From positions 13,533,694 through 13,597,693 of the forward strand of contig NC_135552.1 in assembly GCF_964340395.1 (NCBI RefSeq): DNA of 64,000 bases, given 5' to 3'. The notes under the pieces were generated by a model, which worked only from the letters and a program-made list of their open reading frames with translations, did no database searches and had not been told where the DNA came from. Source of the stretch: Glandiceps talaboti (Eukaryota > Hemichordata > Enteropneusta > Spengelidae). A program made the position numbers and the translations under genes. Of this stretch, positions 1 to 24,321 are shown piece by piece; position 1 is the stretch's first letter, and every line of letters begins with the position of its first letter.

Positions 1-185
1 TCGTTTCAATCATACAGCATGCATATTTATTATATCGTAGTTATTTTTAGCATATGATATCGTAGGCTGGAATATACATTATTAGGGATAAATATAGATT
101 TTAGAACTGGGGGTATTTTTTTAAAATTTTGTTTGGACCAGCTTGTTAAGTGTTTATAAATATGATCAGGATGTAAATCGAAAGG

Positions 186-282
186 GTATGTATGTATGTA
201 TGTATGTATGTATGTATGTATGTATGTATGTATGTATGTATGTATGTATGTATGTATGTATGTATGTATGTATGTATGTATG

Positions 283-312
<30 letters not shown>
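186..312. repeat. (GTAT)n microsatellite
   Basis: About 31 nearly uninterrupted copies of a TATG/GTAT tetranucleotide, running directly into the CTGT array that follows. Confidence 0.98.
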
Positions 313-454
<142 letters not shown>

Positions 455-2003
455 AATGCATTTAGATACGTGGTTAGGTAGGTAGATAGAAACATGTAGA
501 TATATTAAGGTTTGGGATACATGTATACCAGTTCCTTATTTAATACCCAGAGACAAAATTTTATTCGCCCATATACGCATTCAGTCTGTAAGTTCGCCTA
601 GCAGTTATCGTACCCTTCTGATAATGCACTTCTGTACCAGTTGTCGAAAAAGGACTTTACATTGTTTTACAAATACGAATGTTGTCCGAATCAATTATAT
701 TTTGGAGTCGTAATTCCCGTACTGTTACATATGATCTCTTCCTGGATGCATGTTGCTATTTTAAAAATTCTGTCATTACGCACAAAATAAATTCGTGGAA
801 AATGGAAGCGAATACTGACTATTTCAAAGAGCGTACACTAGTCATTAATAAATATCGTTTCTGCATCCATTAATATTGACACCCGTGAGGATGTTTTAAA
901 CGCAGACACTTAATGAGCCGTGACTTCAACTAGCTGTTTTATTTTAGGCCTAAAAAAATTGTTTGGTTCCGGTTAACCGACCCACCTAATTTTTTCACCT
1001 ATACGTCGAGAAAAAAATAATAAAATCGCGAAAATTGTGAAGTCTCGCAAGAAACAGTGGATGTGAAAACTGACATCAATTTAAAAAGACGATATAAAAC
1101 TGTTCTTCCAATCTGTAATGGCTGTACATCTGATGAGAAGAAACTAATAACACAGAGACCATATATGGAAAACAACGAGAAACATAACTACCTGAACTAT
1201 ATATATATATAGCTAGACACTCAAATATGATATAAAACCTATTTACCTCACCTATTCTAAAATTGAGCATAATCGGAACCTCACTTTTTTTGTTGGGCTT
1301 TACGTCCAGATTCAGACTTCTCGTAATTTTGAAAAGCATCAGAATGCTGCATATGCATAATTAAACTGGAAATGCTCGAGGAAGGCCATAGGGGAAGATA
1401 TGACTACGTATTTGTTCCCGAGTGAAACAAAGAAGTTAGCTAGAATCTCTTAAAATGACCGGATGTCTTCTTTCATTGATACAAGTAGAGTGTTGAGCAA
1501 TAGTTCGTCTCCGATGTAAATAGTCAGTCTGACACAAATAAAAGTACAAGTGGTAAAAAAAATTCACGAAGCGCATTTTTAATAAAAATTACTATAAACG
1601 ACTACATTGAACAGTTTGTAAATGTTATGAGTATTTTAGAAATGATATTAGAATTGAACCTTCCGGCCACCTGTGCAGAATTCTACCCTCTTCCGGGTTT
1701 AGACAGGTATCGTCTACCTCGTCGTTGATTGCAACAATAAAGGGTGTTATCATGATTGCACTATACAACACATTTGTATTTCCGCCACTGATTTCTTTAA
1801 GATTATGCCCGTCCCCTTTAATATGAAAACATTTGAATACTGTTTCCTTGTAAATGCTGACAGTCTCTCCGGGACCGAAAAAAAAACAGACAGTGAGATT
1901 TGAATAAAATACACGAATAGGCGGCACCCCTTGATACTTCCGGGTTAACTGGGCTTTTTTAATTTATTGTCAACCACATCACGAGGCATGCATAGTCCAC
2001 GGA

Positions 2004-2010
2004 TGACTCA
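2004..2010 (+). promoter_or_regulatory. AP-1 consensus site upstream of IL-17
   Basis: TGACTCA is a perfect AP-1 (Fos/Jun) element about 100 bp upstream of the TATA-like box of the IL-17 gene. A short motif alone is weak evidence, but it is clustered with kappaB-type sequences. Confidence 0.5.
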
Positions 2011-2023
2011 CGATCGTGCCGAC

Positions 2024-2033
2024 AGGACTTTCC
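2024..2033 (+). promoter_or_regulatory. kappaB-like site
   Basis: AGGACTTTCC differs from the classical kappaB sequence GGGACTTTCC only at the first base. It lies between the AP-1 site and the perfect kappaB site. Confidence 0.35.
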
Positions 2034-2067
2034 CCTTCTGTCGTAAACATTGAGCTGTCGTCGAGCA

Positions 2068-2083
2068 TTCCCGGGAATTTCCC
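2068..2083 (+). promoter_or_regulatory. NF-kappaB site overlapping a STAT-like palindrome
   Basis: GGGAATTTCCC at 2073-2083 fits the NF-kappaB/Rel consensus GGGRNWYYCC. It overlaps TTCCCGGGAA at 2068-2077, which has the TTC-N4-GAA spacing of STAT6-type sites. The site is 20 bp upstream of the TATA-like box. Confidence 0.6.
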
Positions 2084-2102
2084 AGTTTGGTGCAAGCAAG
2101 AG

Positions 2103-2110
2103 CATAAATA
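2103..2110 (+). promoter_or_regulatory. TATA-like box of the IL-17 gene
   Basis: CATAAATA is one base off the TATA consensus and would place transcription start near 2132-2136, about 100 nt before the proposed start codon at 2232. Confidence 0.45.
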
Positions 2111-2231
2111 TGACGGTTTTTGCTACGATCCGACAAGTCGAACTCAGACCCCATAGACAAGCCAGAGAAGAAAGTGGTCCAAGCTGAGCAGATTTATCTT
2201 GATAGCATAATTACAAGAAATTAGTCGTACC

Positions 2232-3893
2232 ATGGAAACTAAGAAAGTTAGTATTGGCCTTAGTGCTATTGCATGAATGGAACTTCGATACATGTACATG
2301 TACTTTTATTTTCTACATGTGTTCAAATCAACAGGTGTTTTCGCTGGGCATGTAATAATTTTGTGATTTTTTTTTTAATCTTTAAGGAGATTTTTATGTC
2401 ATGTGCTGTCACTCCCTTGTGTGTAGTATTGATCACAGAGCAGTCATGGGGGACAGTCATTGCACAATGTTTAGAACAAATTTTAAATTTGACAGTGTAT
2501 TTCAGTTTTATACCCATCGATACCGTTGATTGGTGCTGGTAGTAGTAGTAAGTGTCCAACAGTGAACATATACGGACTTGTCTTTTTTAAATCATTCAAA
2601 ATTGAGATTTGGGGACATTTAAATGTATATTTTTGTTAGTCTTTAATATTTTTTAAATCTGAAAACCCAAGGTTATTGATCAGACGGTCTGTTTTTTTCT
2701 TCCAGGGCATTTATTTGACGTTGACCATTCAGGTTCTATTCGCGGCTTTCTGCCTTGGTGGGCCGATTGTGAAAAGAGACATAGAAGTCGTTCGACAACC
2801 ACCACTCATTGGCGATCAAGTAGAAGCTGACGACACAACTGTTGAAGTGATCGTTAACAGGGGAACACGAGATGTAGACTATATAACAACCATCCATGTC
2901 GACATCCTGGACGACTCCAATCAGACACGATATTCCACAAGTTCCAACGATGATGACGACAATAATGAGGGTGATGTTAGTGACCTAGACAGAGCCGGGC
3001 ATGGCATTGACGGTGACGATTGTCTTGAACCACCCATGGAGTATCTACATCGCCGTTTGGCAGAAAGGGAGAATCTGATGCTGTCGTCTGCTCCGGACTT
3101 TTCAATCTGGCCTTATAAGAAGACCAAGGCATTCGCACAAACCATTGGCGACCATGAAAACCCATACCCTAATGTCCACACCAACTTCACCTGTCCCATC
3201 GACGCCTCTGGCGTCACTGGCACCAAAGACAACGATATGGCGATGTGTCCATGGACCTACACCCTGACCAAGGATGCCAATCGTTTCCCACCAACCATAG
3301 CAGTGGCCCATTGCCGGTGTACTGGGTGCATCGATCCGGAATCAGTGGGCGGGGTTTCTCTCGACAACTACTGCAAGGCTGTCAAGTACAATATTTGGGT
3401 TCTTAGAAGAAATGGATGTAATGGCGGGTTCTACAAGTAAGTAATTCTTTAGCATCTTATGTTTCAATATTCAGCGCATTAATGGGTACCCAGCCCGGTA
3501 AACGTTGGTCGTTTTCTGCGAGAGTTACTCTTATCGATGTGGCCAAACATTTCTGGGCGGGGTGGGAAGGGGATGGGGGTAATCGTAGACGGCTGAGTTT
3601 GATATCCAAATGGTCCTGTGTGTCCAATCGAATCTAGATGTCTCACTAACGTTTTCTCGCCAATGCCAATATGAACTTTTACAAAGTCTCTTTGCTGACA
3701 AACTTTTTGCCTTTTTTCATCTTCAACTCTGACTGATATCAAGTTTTCATTTATATTTTAATGAAATTCCTTGAAAATTCGGCTTAATTTGACTCTGGTC
3801 TATCCTCTTATCCTTAGGTACGACTACGTCCTGGAAGAAATCCCCGTTGCCTGCGTCTGTATAAGACCTAGAGTTAGCAGACTATTGAACTGA
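2232..3893 (+). CDS. interleukin-17-family secreted cytokine (3 coding exons)
   Basis: Secreted cysteine-knot cytokine of the IL-17 family, expected to act outside the cell on IL-17 receptors. Coding exons are 2232-2246, 2706-3436 and 3818-3893, with junction phases 0 and 2, giving 273 aa. Exon 2 starts at a strong polypyrimidine acceptor at 2705 and ends at donor GTAAGT (3437); exon 3 restores the frame exactly. Residues 1-23 form a hydrophobic signal peptide ending near LFAAFCLG. Next comes a long acidic region with an Asp/Asn-rich patch and a sequon (NQT). The IL-17 domain (about 165-270) contains CPWTYTLTKDANRFPPTI, then AHCRCTGC, YNIWVLRRNGC and IPVACVCIRP, which matches the family signature. 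A second sequon (NFT) sits before it. The tiny first exon (METKK, good Kozak context, donor AAA|GTTAGT) is inferred from phase and from completing the signal peptide; the rest is clear. The long prodomain is unusual for the family. Confidence 0.92.
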
Positions 3894-3904
3894 TCACACA
3901 CATA

Positions 3905-3999
3905 CTCGATGACGTCATCACGACAAGATGGATTCCATGAATCGATGACTGCAGACTTGATGACGTCATTACCGCAAGGTAGATTCCATGAATCGACAC
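3905..3999. repeat. ~40-bp direct repeat carrying two CRE palindromes
   Basis: Two copies 51 bp apart share TGACGTCA (3910-3917 and 3961-3968) and a downstream ATTCCATGAATCGA. They begin 12 nt after the IL-17 stop codon, so they lie in the 3' UTR or just beyond it. Confidence 0.85.
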
Positions 4000-4487
4000 G
4001 CTCTTGATCATCATGTGATGGTCTTTTATATGAAGTATGCATGATTTCATGTATTTTATTGTATTTTTTTGTTTTTTGTAGTGACGCAGTTTTTATATAC
4101 GTAATGAAACTGAACAAATGTGATTTTCTTAGATAATTCTATAAACCATTAGCTACAAGGATATGGTTACTGTGTAAGACTCCGGGGGTGTCGCAACAAA
4201 AATATATAACTAATTGACAAAACAACCTGGAGCTCATTCCATAATTTTGGTATATTTTGTCGTAAATTTTTAGATTTTCAGAAGGTACATTAATTTAACT
4301 TCAAAAATATTGTTGTCGTTTTTTTTCGGTACGTTCTATCATTGCAAACACGCAACAAAATGTAAGTGATGTATGTCATATTGGCAAAACGTAGTATTCA
4401 GATTATCATTCATACGTATATTCTGATTCTGATTCGTATAATTGAGATTTATATCCATCGTATCATAATTGTGTTGCACGGTATATA

Positions 4488-4489
<2 letters not shown>

Positions 4490-4565
<76 letters not shown>
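4490..4565. repeat. (TG)n microsatellite
   Basis: About 37 uninterrupted TG dinucleotides. Confidence 0.98.
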
Positions 4566-4567
<2 letters not shown>

Positions 4568-6831
4568 TTTCAATGCAAATTAATTGACCCTTGGTCATTT
4601 CACGGGAAAGTTTAAGAAAGTTAGACAATTTTCACGAACTTCCTAGTCAGGTGTCAGTAAATTAGCAGTAATTACCAAATGTGTTTTATTCAAATATCAT
4701 GTGTATGATATTAGTGAATCACCTCGAATGACATTTATGAGTATAACGGAGGAATGTGAACCTGAAAATTAGGCTGGTCACTTCTCTTTATATTAGGAGA
4801 AGGATTATTTGAAGTTAACTAAGCTAAAAACACCAACGTCACCAACATTCGTCAAATATTTTGGCGGGAAAACGTCCAGAACCATTTCTGCACATACATG
4901 TTCGTGTTTTGTTGTTGTTGTTTTTTGCATGACAATCATGAATTCAGTATGTCACATTGACATTTGATCGATTAAGGCTTTTCAAATTGAAATATTTTAA
5001 TTTGAAATGATATTTAGATTTTAATCCCAAATATTGCAAAGTAGTGTATTTTACTGTTTTGAATTATCTCATTAGAGTGGTGTTTTGATGTTATTAGTAT
5101 ACAAGGTGAAATCCCAATTTGATATTTGAAGATGAATTTTCGGTTTTCTTTCTTTCTTTCGTTTGCATGTCAATCATGCGTTCAGTATGTCATATTGACA
5201 TTTGACCGATGGCGTAATTCGAATATATTTTTTTTGGAAATTGTGTCATTGCAAGGATTTAGTATAGCATTTCCTTTCATTTTTGTTGTTGTAAATTTAA
5301 ACGTTTACTTCATATAGCGCATTTGACATTGACGTGTATCAGATATACATTTTCATTAGGTCTTGCAGAGACGTACGTTTTATGTGAAAATGTGTCATTT
5401 AGTTCTACTATCCGAGACTTGAGAGCATTTTGAATTCCGTAAGTTAAAATAAAAAGGAAATCACGAAACATTCAAAATGCCGGAATTCGTTCATCTTACC
5501 TTCATGGGAAAAAAGTAGTGTTTGTCGGCCTCATCATGTAAGAAACGTCGTATCATTACGCCCTCATTGGCCTTCTCGAGTCTTCAGTGGCTTACACTGA
5601 GGGCGGCATGACACGTCGTATCTCACAGAAGTCTAAAGTTGGTCTGTGAAGGAAAGTAATTGAACAAAACAGACCATAGATAAAAAGGTCGGACACAATG
5701 TTTTATACACATAATGTACTAGTACTGAGTTTATTTCCAGGCCACGTTTCAATCAAATGACACTTCTTACTAAAAAAATTAAATAAACTTTCTTATTTTC
5801 TTAATTATGTTTGCCAAAATGATTTTTACCTCCAAAGTAGACTTGTGACATCGAGACTATCTCTGAACTTCATATTGTGACGATGTAATATTTTCGTACT
5901 TCCAGAACGATTTCAATGTTAGTATGTAAATTTTATTTTTAAATTCTCGTAAATATATCCATGCTGAACATCTCGTCTTACTCTTAGATATTTTTTCAAA
6001 GTTTTTTTGAAAAAAAAAATCAGAAGTTTAAACATTTTGGCACTGTATACACATTTGTATATTTTGATATCTTTCATTTGTTAAAAATTTTCCTGTATAT
6101 CTTGCACGTTTATATCGTTATTGGTGTACATTGCATAGCATCATTACTGTTTGCTTCAGTGTAATAAAATGCAGTCGGTAAAGTGAACACTTCCGAATGT
6201 CGTGTATATCTTTCTATAAAAGCGTATCATGACTATCAGGTGCTTGAGTTGCATGACGCCCCCTACGGCTGAATATGACATGCTGACGAGTATGAGTGTT
6301 GTTGCAAACCACCATTTAGGGCAATAGTGTTTGTAAGTCAGTATAAGCAGTATTCCAGTTATCGGAAAGATAAAAGATTGTAATTTGGCCGTTAGGGGCG
6401 CTAAATTATTGTAAGAAAAGTAGATGATGGAATTTGAAGAAAACAAGTTGACACTGCAGCTGGACACACTGCTGTTGATTACAGAAGAAGCAATGACTCG
6501 AGTGGTAAATTAATATGATGGTAATTGTCAGCAATGGTCTGTTTGTTTCCATGTTGAAGCATAGAAGGATTTCTAATGTCTGTGTTTAAAGCGATTGGTC
6601 TGCTCATAGACCCTCGGGTCTGCCTCACTCGTAGAATATGCCGATAGTCTGATAAAAAACAAAAGAATTTTAACTTTGGTCGTCTGTCACTCTCTCTACA
6701 CGCGCTCACTTAATTTCCTAACATACATTCATCAATAAATACACACCAAAGTTGTTAAAATTGAAGGTAACAAGACAATTTTTGGCACATTTTTTTTCTA
6801 AATTCCTGAAAGTCTGTGCAGGATGCAATAA

Positions 6832-6981
6832 TTATGACATGCATGGCACTAGATCCCAATCGTTCTGAATGTCTAAGACAACACTTGAGTCTATCGTCGC
6901 ACGTAGTTTCTCATATTTGGATTGAAACATCGATCCATTTAGCTTTCGAGTATGCAAAACCATCGTCGTAAAACAACAGAC
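6832..6981 (-). CDS. possible alternative terminal exon of the CNBD2-like gene
   Basis: A 50-codon minus-strand reading frame starts after AAAAAG at 6982-6983 and ends in TAA. Its phase (0) matches the donor of the last confident CNBD2-like exon (8044). The tail contains KYEKLRATIDSSVVLDIQND, which reads like coding sequence. The acceptor is weak and I do not recognise the peptide, so this is a candidate only; the competing model is read-through past 8044 to a stop at 7969. Confidence 0.2.
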   Translation of the reverse strand, partial: VCCFTTMVLHTRKLNGSMFQSKYEKLRATIDSSVVLDIQNDWDLVPCMS

Positions 6982-8043
6982 CTTTTTACGGCACAATACA
7001 AGAAGCACCGCCATGGCCAAGAGATTATTTTTCTTTCCATCTGCGAATATACTTTGTCTTGCGAAGGTCGCAAAACAGGCAGTTCTAAGCGTCAGTGTTA
7101 GTATATTAGTTCTGCGCATGCGTTGTTTTTAACGACTTTTATTAGGAAATGGAAGCATTAAAATATCATGTCCGTCAACAAGTCACATCGTCACATGGTA
7201 TCCAAATCTGGTAAAGTACAAAATCTCGCGATAAATAACATCTTGTCCACAATTCAAGTAAGTTGTTTTCTTTATCTTGAAGTACTATCTCTCCCTCCCT
7301 TGTTTATTGTTACCATAGAGACGACATCCTATAATGTTGTCGTTTCTGTGCTTTCCGTAACCGTTCTTTCAATGCCTTGTATTCTTCAGCACTGTACTGC
7401 CTCGTGCTTTTGTCCTAAAACAAAAAATATTGCTGTCAATTATATCTGATTAAAAACAAGTGACGTAAAAGAAAAAGGCGATTTTACCACACAGTTGAAT
7501 ATTGCACACAATATAGTGTAGTAATGGTCATGTTTCCTGAATTATCGGCAATAAATCTACAATGCATGTGTGTGTGTTATCCTTCACCAAGTTAATTCGC
7601 ATTGACTGTCAAACCAAACTGTTTTTGCAAGTGAAAAATATCATCCAAAATGTAACACTGTGCTTGTAAACAAAGTCGAGATTTATTCGCACGCAATCTC
7701 CGGCGATCCATTACTATTCGGAAAATTTATGGCTACAAGAATGTAGACTTTCTGATAAAATATTATTTTTTACATTAATGATATAGTGATGGAATATATG
7801 CAGACAGTGATTTATGACTGTCAGTGATCACACGCAAATATATGAAATAGTGTTAAAGGAGCATAATTCGCCAGATACTAGTAGGCTACAAGTTAGAATA
7901 AAACATCCACAAGACCAATTTTCAAATTAAAAAGAAAAGATAAAAGCTTCCGCTGGTTTCAGCGAAAATTAGTCACAGCATTGGCTATGCATACTGAAGA
8001 AAGTGAAGATTTCTGTATGTGTACATAATGTTGAATTTCTTAC

Positions 8044-19931
<11,888 letters not shown>

Positions 19932-21014
19932 TACAGTTTGTTCTTTAGTCTACTGCCTAGATCTCAGAAAACAATTTTTCTTCGTTGTTATTGAATCTTT
20001 CAGCGTAAATCTCCCTTATAAGAAGTCATAAACTTGTCAACTTCAAAATCCACTTTAACCAATCAGCTACCACTGGAATCGTATGGCATTCACGTACTGG
20101 CAAAGACTGTTGTCAATTTCATCTCCTGTGTGACGTCACAAACCCATAAATCAAAGTTACTGTGTCACAGACAATTCGTTCCGTTTCGCTCCAGAAATAA
20201 TTGCTTCGGCAAGTTTTAATTAATTCTTCTTTGACATGATCGATAAATGAAATATACCTTGGCACTTCATTAAAATCACACGGTAAAGTTCACCTTCAAG
20301 GTCATATGTTGATCAGACCCCACCTTCTCAAGTCATCCTCACACCTTTAAGGAGCTGAAAGAGACAAAAAATAAGACACTGTGGGTGGTTCATGTATTTC
20401 ATAGACGGTGATTCTGTGTCTTCCCTAGAACTGGAACTGTGCCAAAAAGAAAATAGACTACCTGATTGTAACATACTAACGAAATGAACACGAATAAAGC
20501 TTTTATAGCTGTCGTGTATAGAGGTTTATGGAGAAACTGAGTTACCCGGTGCATGTGTGTGAACTGAATACGATACTATGCCAGTCTGATCAATACGAAT
20601 GTAACATACAAATTTAGTCACATTTCCGATATGATCAATATCAAATTACACGGAGAAAATACTCCCTAGAGCTATCCTAAAACCTTTAGAATTAAGAGAA
20701 CAATTAAAAATATGACGATATTATAGCGATGTAGTAAGTCTGTCGCCATCTCGGGGTCGTTTACATGCCCTCAAAAGGTAATCTTAAAAAAAAGATGTTC
20801 TCACTGTGTGATCAGTTTCATTAAGAGAATATAGACCTTGACAAAGACACTCGGAATGTATGGACTTGTTAGGCGGATGGTTCGATATTATCCGAATTTA
20901 CTGCACATTCCTTTACAATTAATGTAATTGAAACAATGTGCCTGGCCGTCACTTTTTGCATTCAATATCTCAACAAGTTAAGGAACCCTTGAACATTATC
21001 TTTCTTTCACTCAT

Positions 21015-21036
21015 ATCATGATCACGTGATCATGAT
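21015..21036. repeat. 22-bp perfect palindrome centred on CACGTG
   Basis: A perfect inverted repeat whose centre, TGATCACGTGATCA, contains an E-box of the MITF/USF type. Function unknown. Confidence 0.7.
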
Positions 21037-24000
21037 TTCTACTCATGTTCACGTGACGGTGATTTCGACAGGAAAAAGATGAAAGTCCAAATGGATATCG
21101 TGCGTTCCACACCATTTAAAATAGCTGCATTTTAAAGTATTACGATCTCGTCATATATTATAATAGTAAATATGTCTATATATTCATCTACGGCTAGGTA
21201 CTTCAAATGTTATTTAGTATTCAAAAATATTGCATATCTTGCAGGTTTAAGGTAAAATCGAGATCTTCTTATTTTCTGACCAACCCTCTTGAAATTTTCA
21301 GTGAAAAATTTCTATCAAACAGGTGGTTCTTGGTACTGCTAAGCGGGAAGGGTAAGATATTTCACCGGGATGTGGATGCGAGTAAAAGCGCTGTGGGCAC
21401 GTACCAACAAGTCGTACTGAACGAATGAATACGTTAACATTAGCATGTTTTAACCAAACATTGAGCTTATTATAGACTAGCTCGGGGCTTAATTAAACAA
21501 CTTTTTTTTTTAAATTCGTTTCCTTTTACAAGTCGTGTATATTAATTGTAGGATAGGTACCGTCTAATGATTCCACTGGATACAACGTTCAACAGCTAAA
21601 TCGATATCGATAGAGACGTAAGGTATTGCCCGAGGGTCTCGTTTCCGATTGGTTGACTTTTAATGGACTACAAATTGTTCGATTAGTTGGGTAAGATTAA
21701 AGTAGACTGGGTGAAAGCCAAAACATGTGAACTAAACGGAAACAGTTCAGGGAATCCAGAACGAAAATTAACAACACTTTTCCGCTACTGTTATACGATA
21801 CGATCCGATCAACATCTCAAAAACAAAATGGCGTCTGCGTTTCCATGGTGATTTGAGTCCGTCGTATGTACAGAAGACAATGAGAAAATGTGGGTAAATT
21901 TTGTAAAAAAAATGTTGTCGTTTTAGCACTTATTAATAGAGAAAACGTTGGTGTATATTCAGTTACAGGGGAATACTAGACATTGTTTGTAGTCAATACT
22001 TAGATCAATAAATGACATATACGAGACGGAATAAAACTCGGAGTATATGGGTAATCGCATTGTATCTCAGACAATGAGAAATGAAAGTTGTCGAATTCGC
22101 ACGAAATTTGTATTGACTTTCATAGCAACATTGATAAAATTTAAATAACATGTACATATATAGTAGATCCGATATATTATACGTAAATGCGATTATTATG
22201 TGCTAAATAAAACACGATGCAGTATATCGTCAAACAACACGACAATGAAACAAGACACTCAGCGAAAACAATCGCTGCGCCAATTAACAGTTATCATTAC
22301 ATTACATCACATGACATGACACATCTAAATATATTTACATACAGTACAGAAAACACGTTGTTTGAATTAAACATTTCTTTACTGTTTAAAACAATTAAAG
22401 AAATAAGTTTAAATTGTAAATTTATTCCGTTCTACTTACGCACTCTTTTTACTTGCCACTCGCCACCCTTGCTACTTGACAAACCACAAACCAGATACTG
22501 AGATAATCACGATCACGTAGCTCACCAGAGTGAAATCCACATCTACAATGTCAAAATAATGAGGCTCTGGTATTTCGTTCGCGATATTCTGTTTTATTTG
22601 ATTCAAGCTATCATGTGTTTCTAACGTATAATCACACAGAGTCCATCACTAATTCGTATCATTACGTTGCATACGCACCTGTTTGACCCCAGAGAGTTAC
22701 GTCCTCAAGTTCCAATTATACAGATTTCAAAATGTCACAACTGCGTGTCACGTTTATCGATATCGAAGACTTACGAATTTTCACTCCCTTGTTTTTTCTC
22801 TTTTCTAGAAACTCATGTCGATGATAAGTTTTAGATAAACAGTTTTCATGGTCGTCTAGATCTGTTTGTCTAACTATGTGACTGTCGATCCCCTGTTTTA
22901 TCTTTAAAGAATACATTCTGACCTTTGACCCGGCCGAACCGTCATGTGAACAGTACAGTACGGGCGCGGCGGGGGGTGTTCGAGCCCTCGGGCAAGTCAA
23001 AAGAACGAACAAAGATTGTGAGCGTCTCCGACTCAGTTGCAGTAGTGCCGCTTGTTATTAGAAGTATTAACTGTCCAGTTCAACACATTGTTAGACGAAG
23101 AAAGCCGCTAAAAGCGGTATTAAACTCACAACAAATAGAAACTATAATGGCTCGATGTATTGTTAAAATAACCTCGCCCGTTCTTATATTAATCACCTCT
23201 GCGTGACGAATATTTTCTTATTACTATATCACCTCGTTGCTTTAAAAAAACCTTTAAGTCGTCCACCTACTGGCATGCAGCCATATTTTTTGTACAGACT
23301 AGCAATGGCTAAGTATAATCACAGTACTAGTTGGGAAAATACAAACAGGAGATATTCGCTTTTTTTTGAACAACTGGAAAATTATTGTTGAATGTGACAT
23401 TAAATTGAGCTGGTCATGATGGTGTAAAATATTTAAGAAAATCATTCTGTTTTTTTCCTCAAAAAATCTCTTACTTTGCCGTAAAAGAGTCTATAGGTTT
23501 TTACGACGATGACGTAAAAAGTCGAGTATGTCTCAAAGTAGGTTTGAATTTCATGAGAAGTGATGTACAATCAATAGCGATGAATTTTGGATTCATTAGA
23601 ATTTTGTCATATTTTAAAATTTAATATTTACTGTGGATAAACGATCTCAATATGGAGATGCAATTGAAATGCTTTTCGGCGAGTGTCCACTCGCCAACAC
23701 AGATAATTAAGAAGTCTGCTGATGACGTCTGACAAGGCCTCCTTTGATATGATAATGCCAATCGATGTTTAATATCGTATCACTAGGCTAATACAATAAA
23801 TATCAGGGGCCTCGTCATAGAACTAAACATCCATATGGTATTTTCACAGATAGTGTAATGGGGGCTGAAACTGGACAACAAAACTCAAACAAAGGAACTG
23901 AAATTACGGGTATATTGCATCAAACGACCATATCACGTTCTTTCATAATAAGAAATGGCCTTTTAAATGAATTGTCATGTGGAGATATACGTGGTAATCT

Positions 24001-24307
24001 TGTCTCAAAGCTTCTTCGTTATCATGATACAGGTAATAATCCCACAGTCATTTTAGCTGGTAGTTACGAATAATACAGTAAGGATTACCTGCGTCATATA
24101 ACGAGTGTATAGAATACTGCGATTTACTTCTACAGACCAAATTGTCCTATTTAAGTGAAACACGAAAACTCTCTCTCTCAGTATTAGATAACTGTATATA
24201 GGGGAGACAAGATATTTTCCAAATGAAGCCGTGATTAAATGTAGCCACCGAAGCTATTCAAACACATTGACCTTTCGACTATATAGATGTTGGGAAAGTA
24301 CACACCT

Positions 24308-24321
24308 GTTTCCTTGGTAAC
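24308..24321. promoter_or_regulatory. RFX X-box-like motif
   Basis: GTTTCCTTGGTAAC is an inverted-repeat X-box variant about 4.4 kb upstream of the first visible exon of the CNBD2-like gene. Single motif, functional link inferred. Confidence 0.3.

Larger units (their letters stand above)
3894..8043. other. intergenic stretch between IL-17 and the CNBD2-like gene
   Basis: The two flanking genes converge tail to tail here. Visible content is a direct repeat with CRE palindromes just after the IL-17 stop, a (TG)n tract, two diverged copies of a ~60-bp segment (about 4920-4985 and 5160-5216), an imperfect inverted repeat near 5544-5620, and possible terminal sequence of the CNBD2-like gene (6832-6981, or read-through to 7969). 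No other gene is supported. Confidence 0.5.

Noticed and set aside
1625-1927. 100-codon minus-strand open frame
   Set aside because: No recognisable domain, no paired exons, and it begins without a convincing start or acceptor.
22716-23012. Minus-strand 98-codon frame as a 5' exon of the CNBD2-like gene
   Set aside because: Composition is plausible but there is no good donor in the right phase and no family motif.
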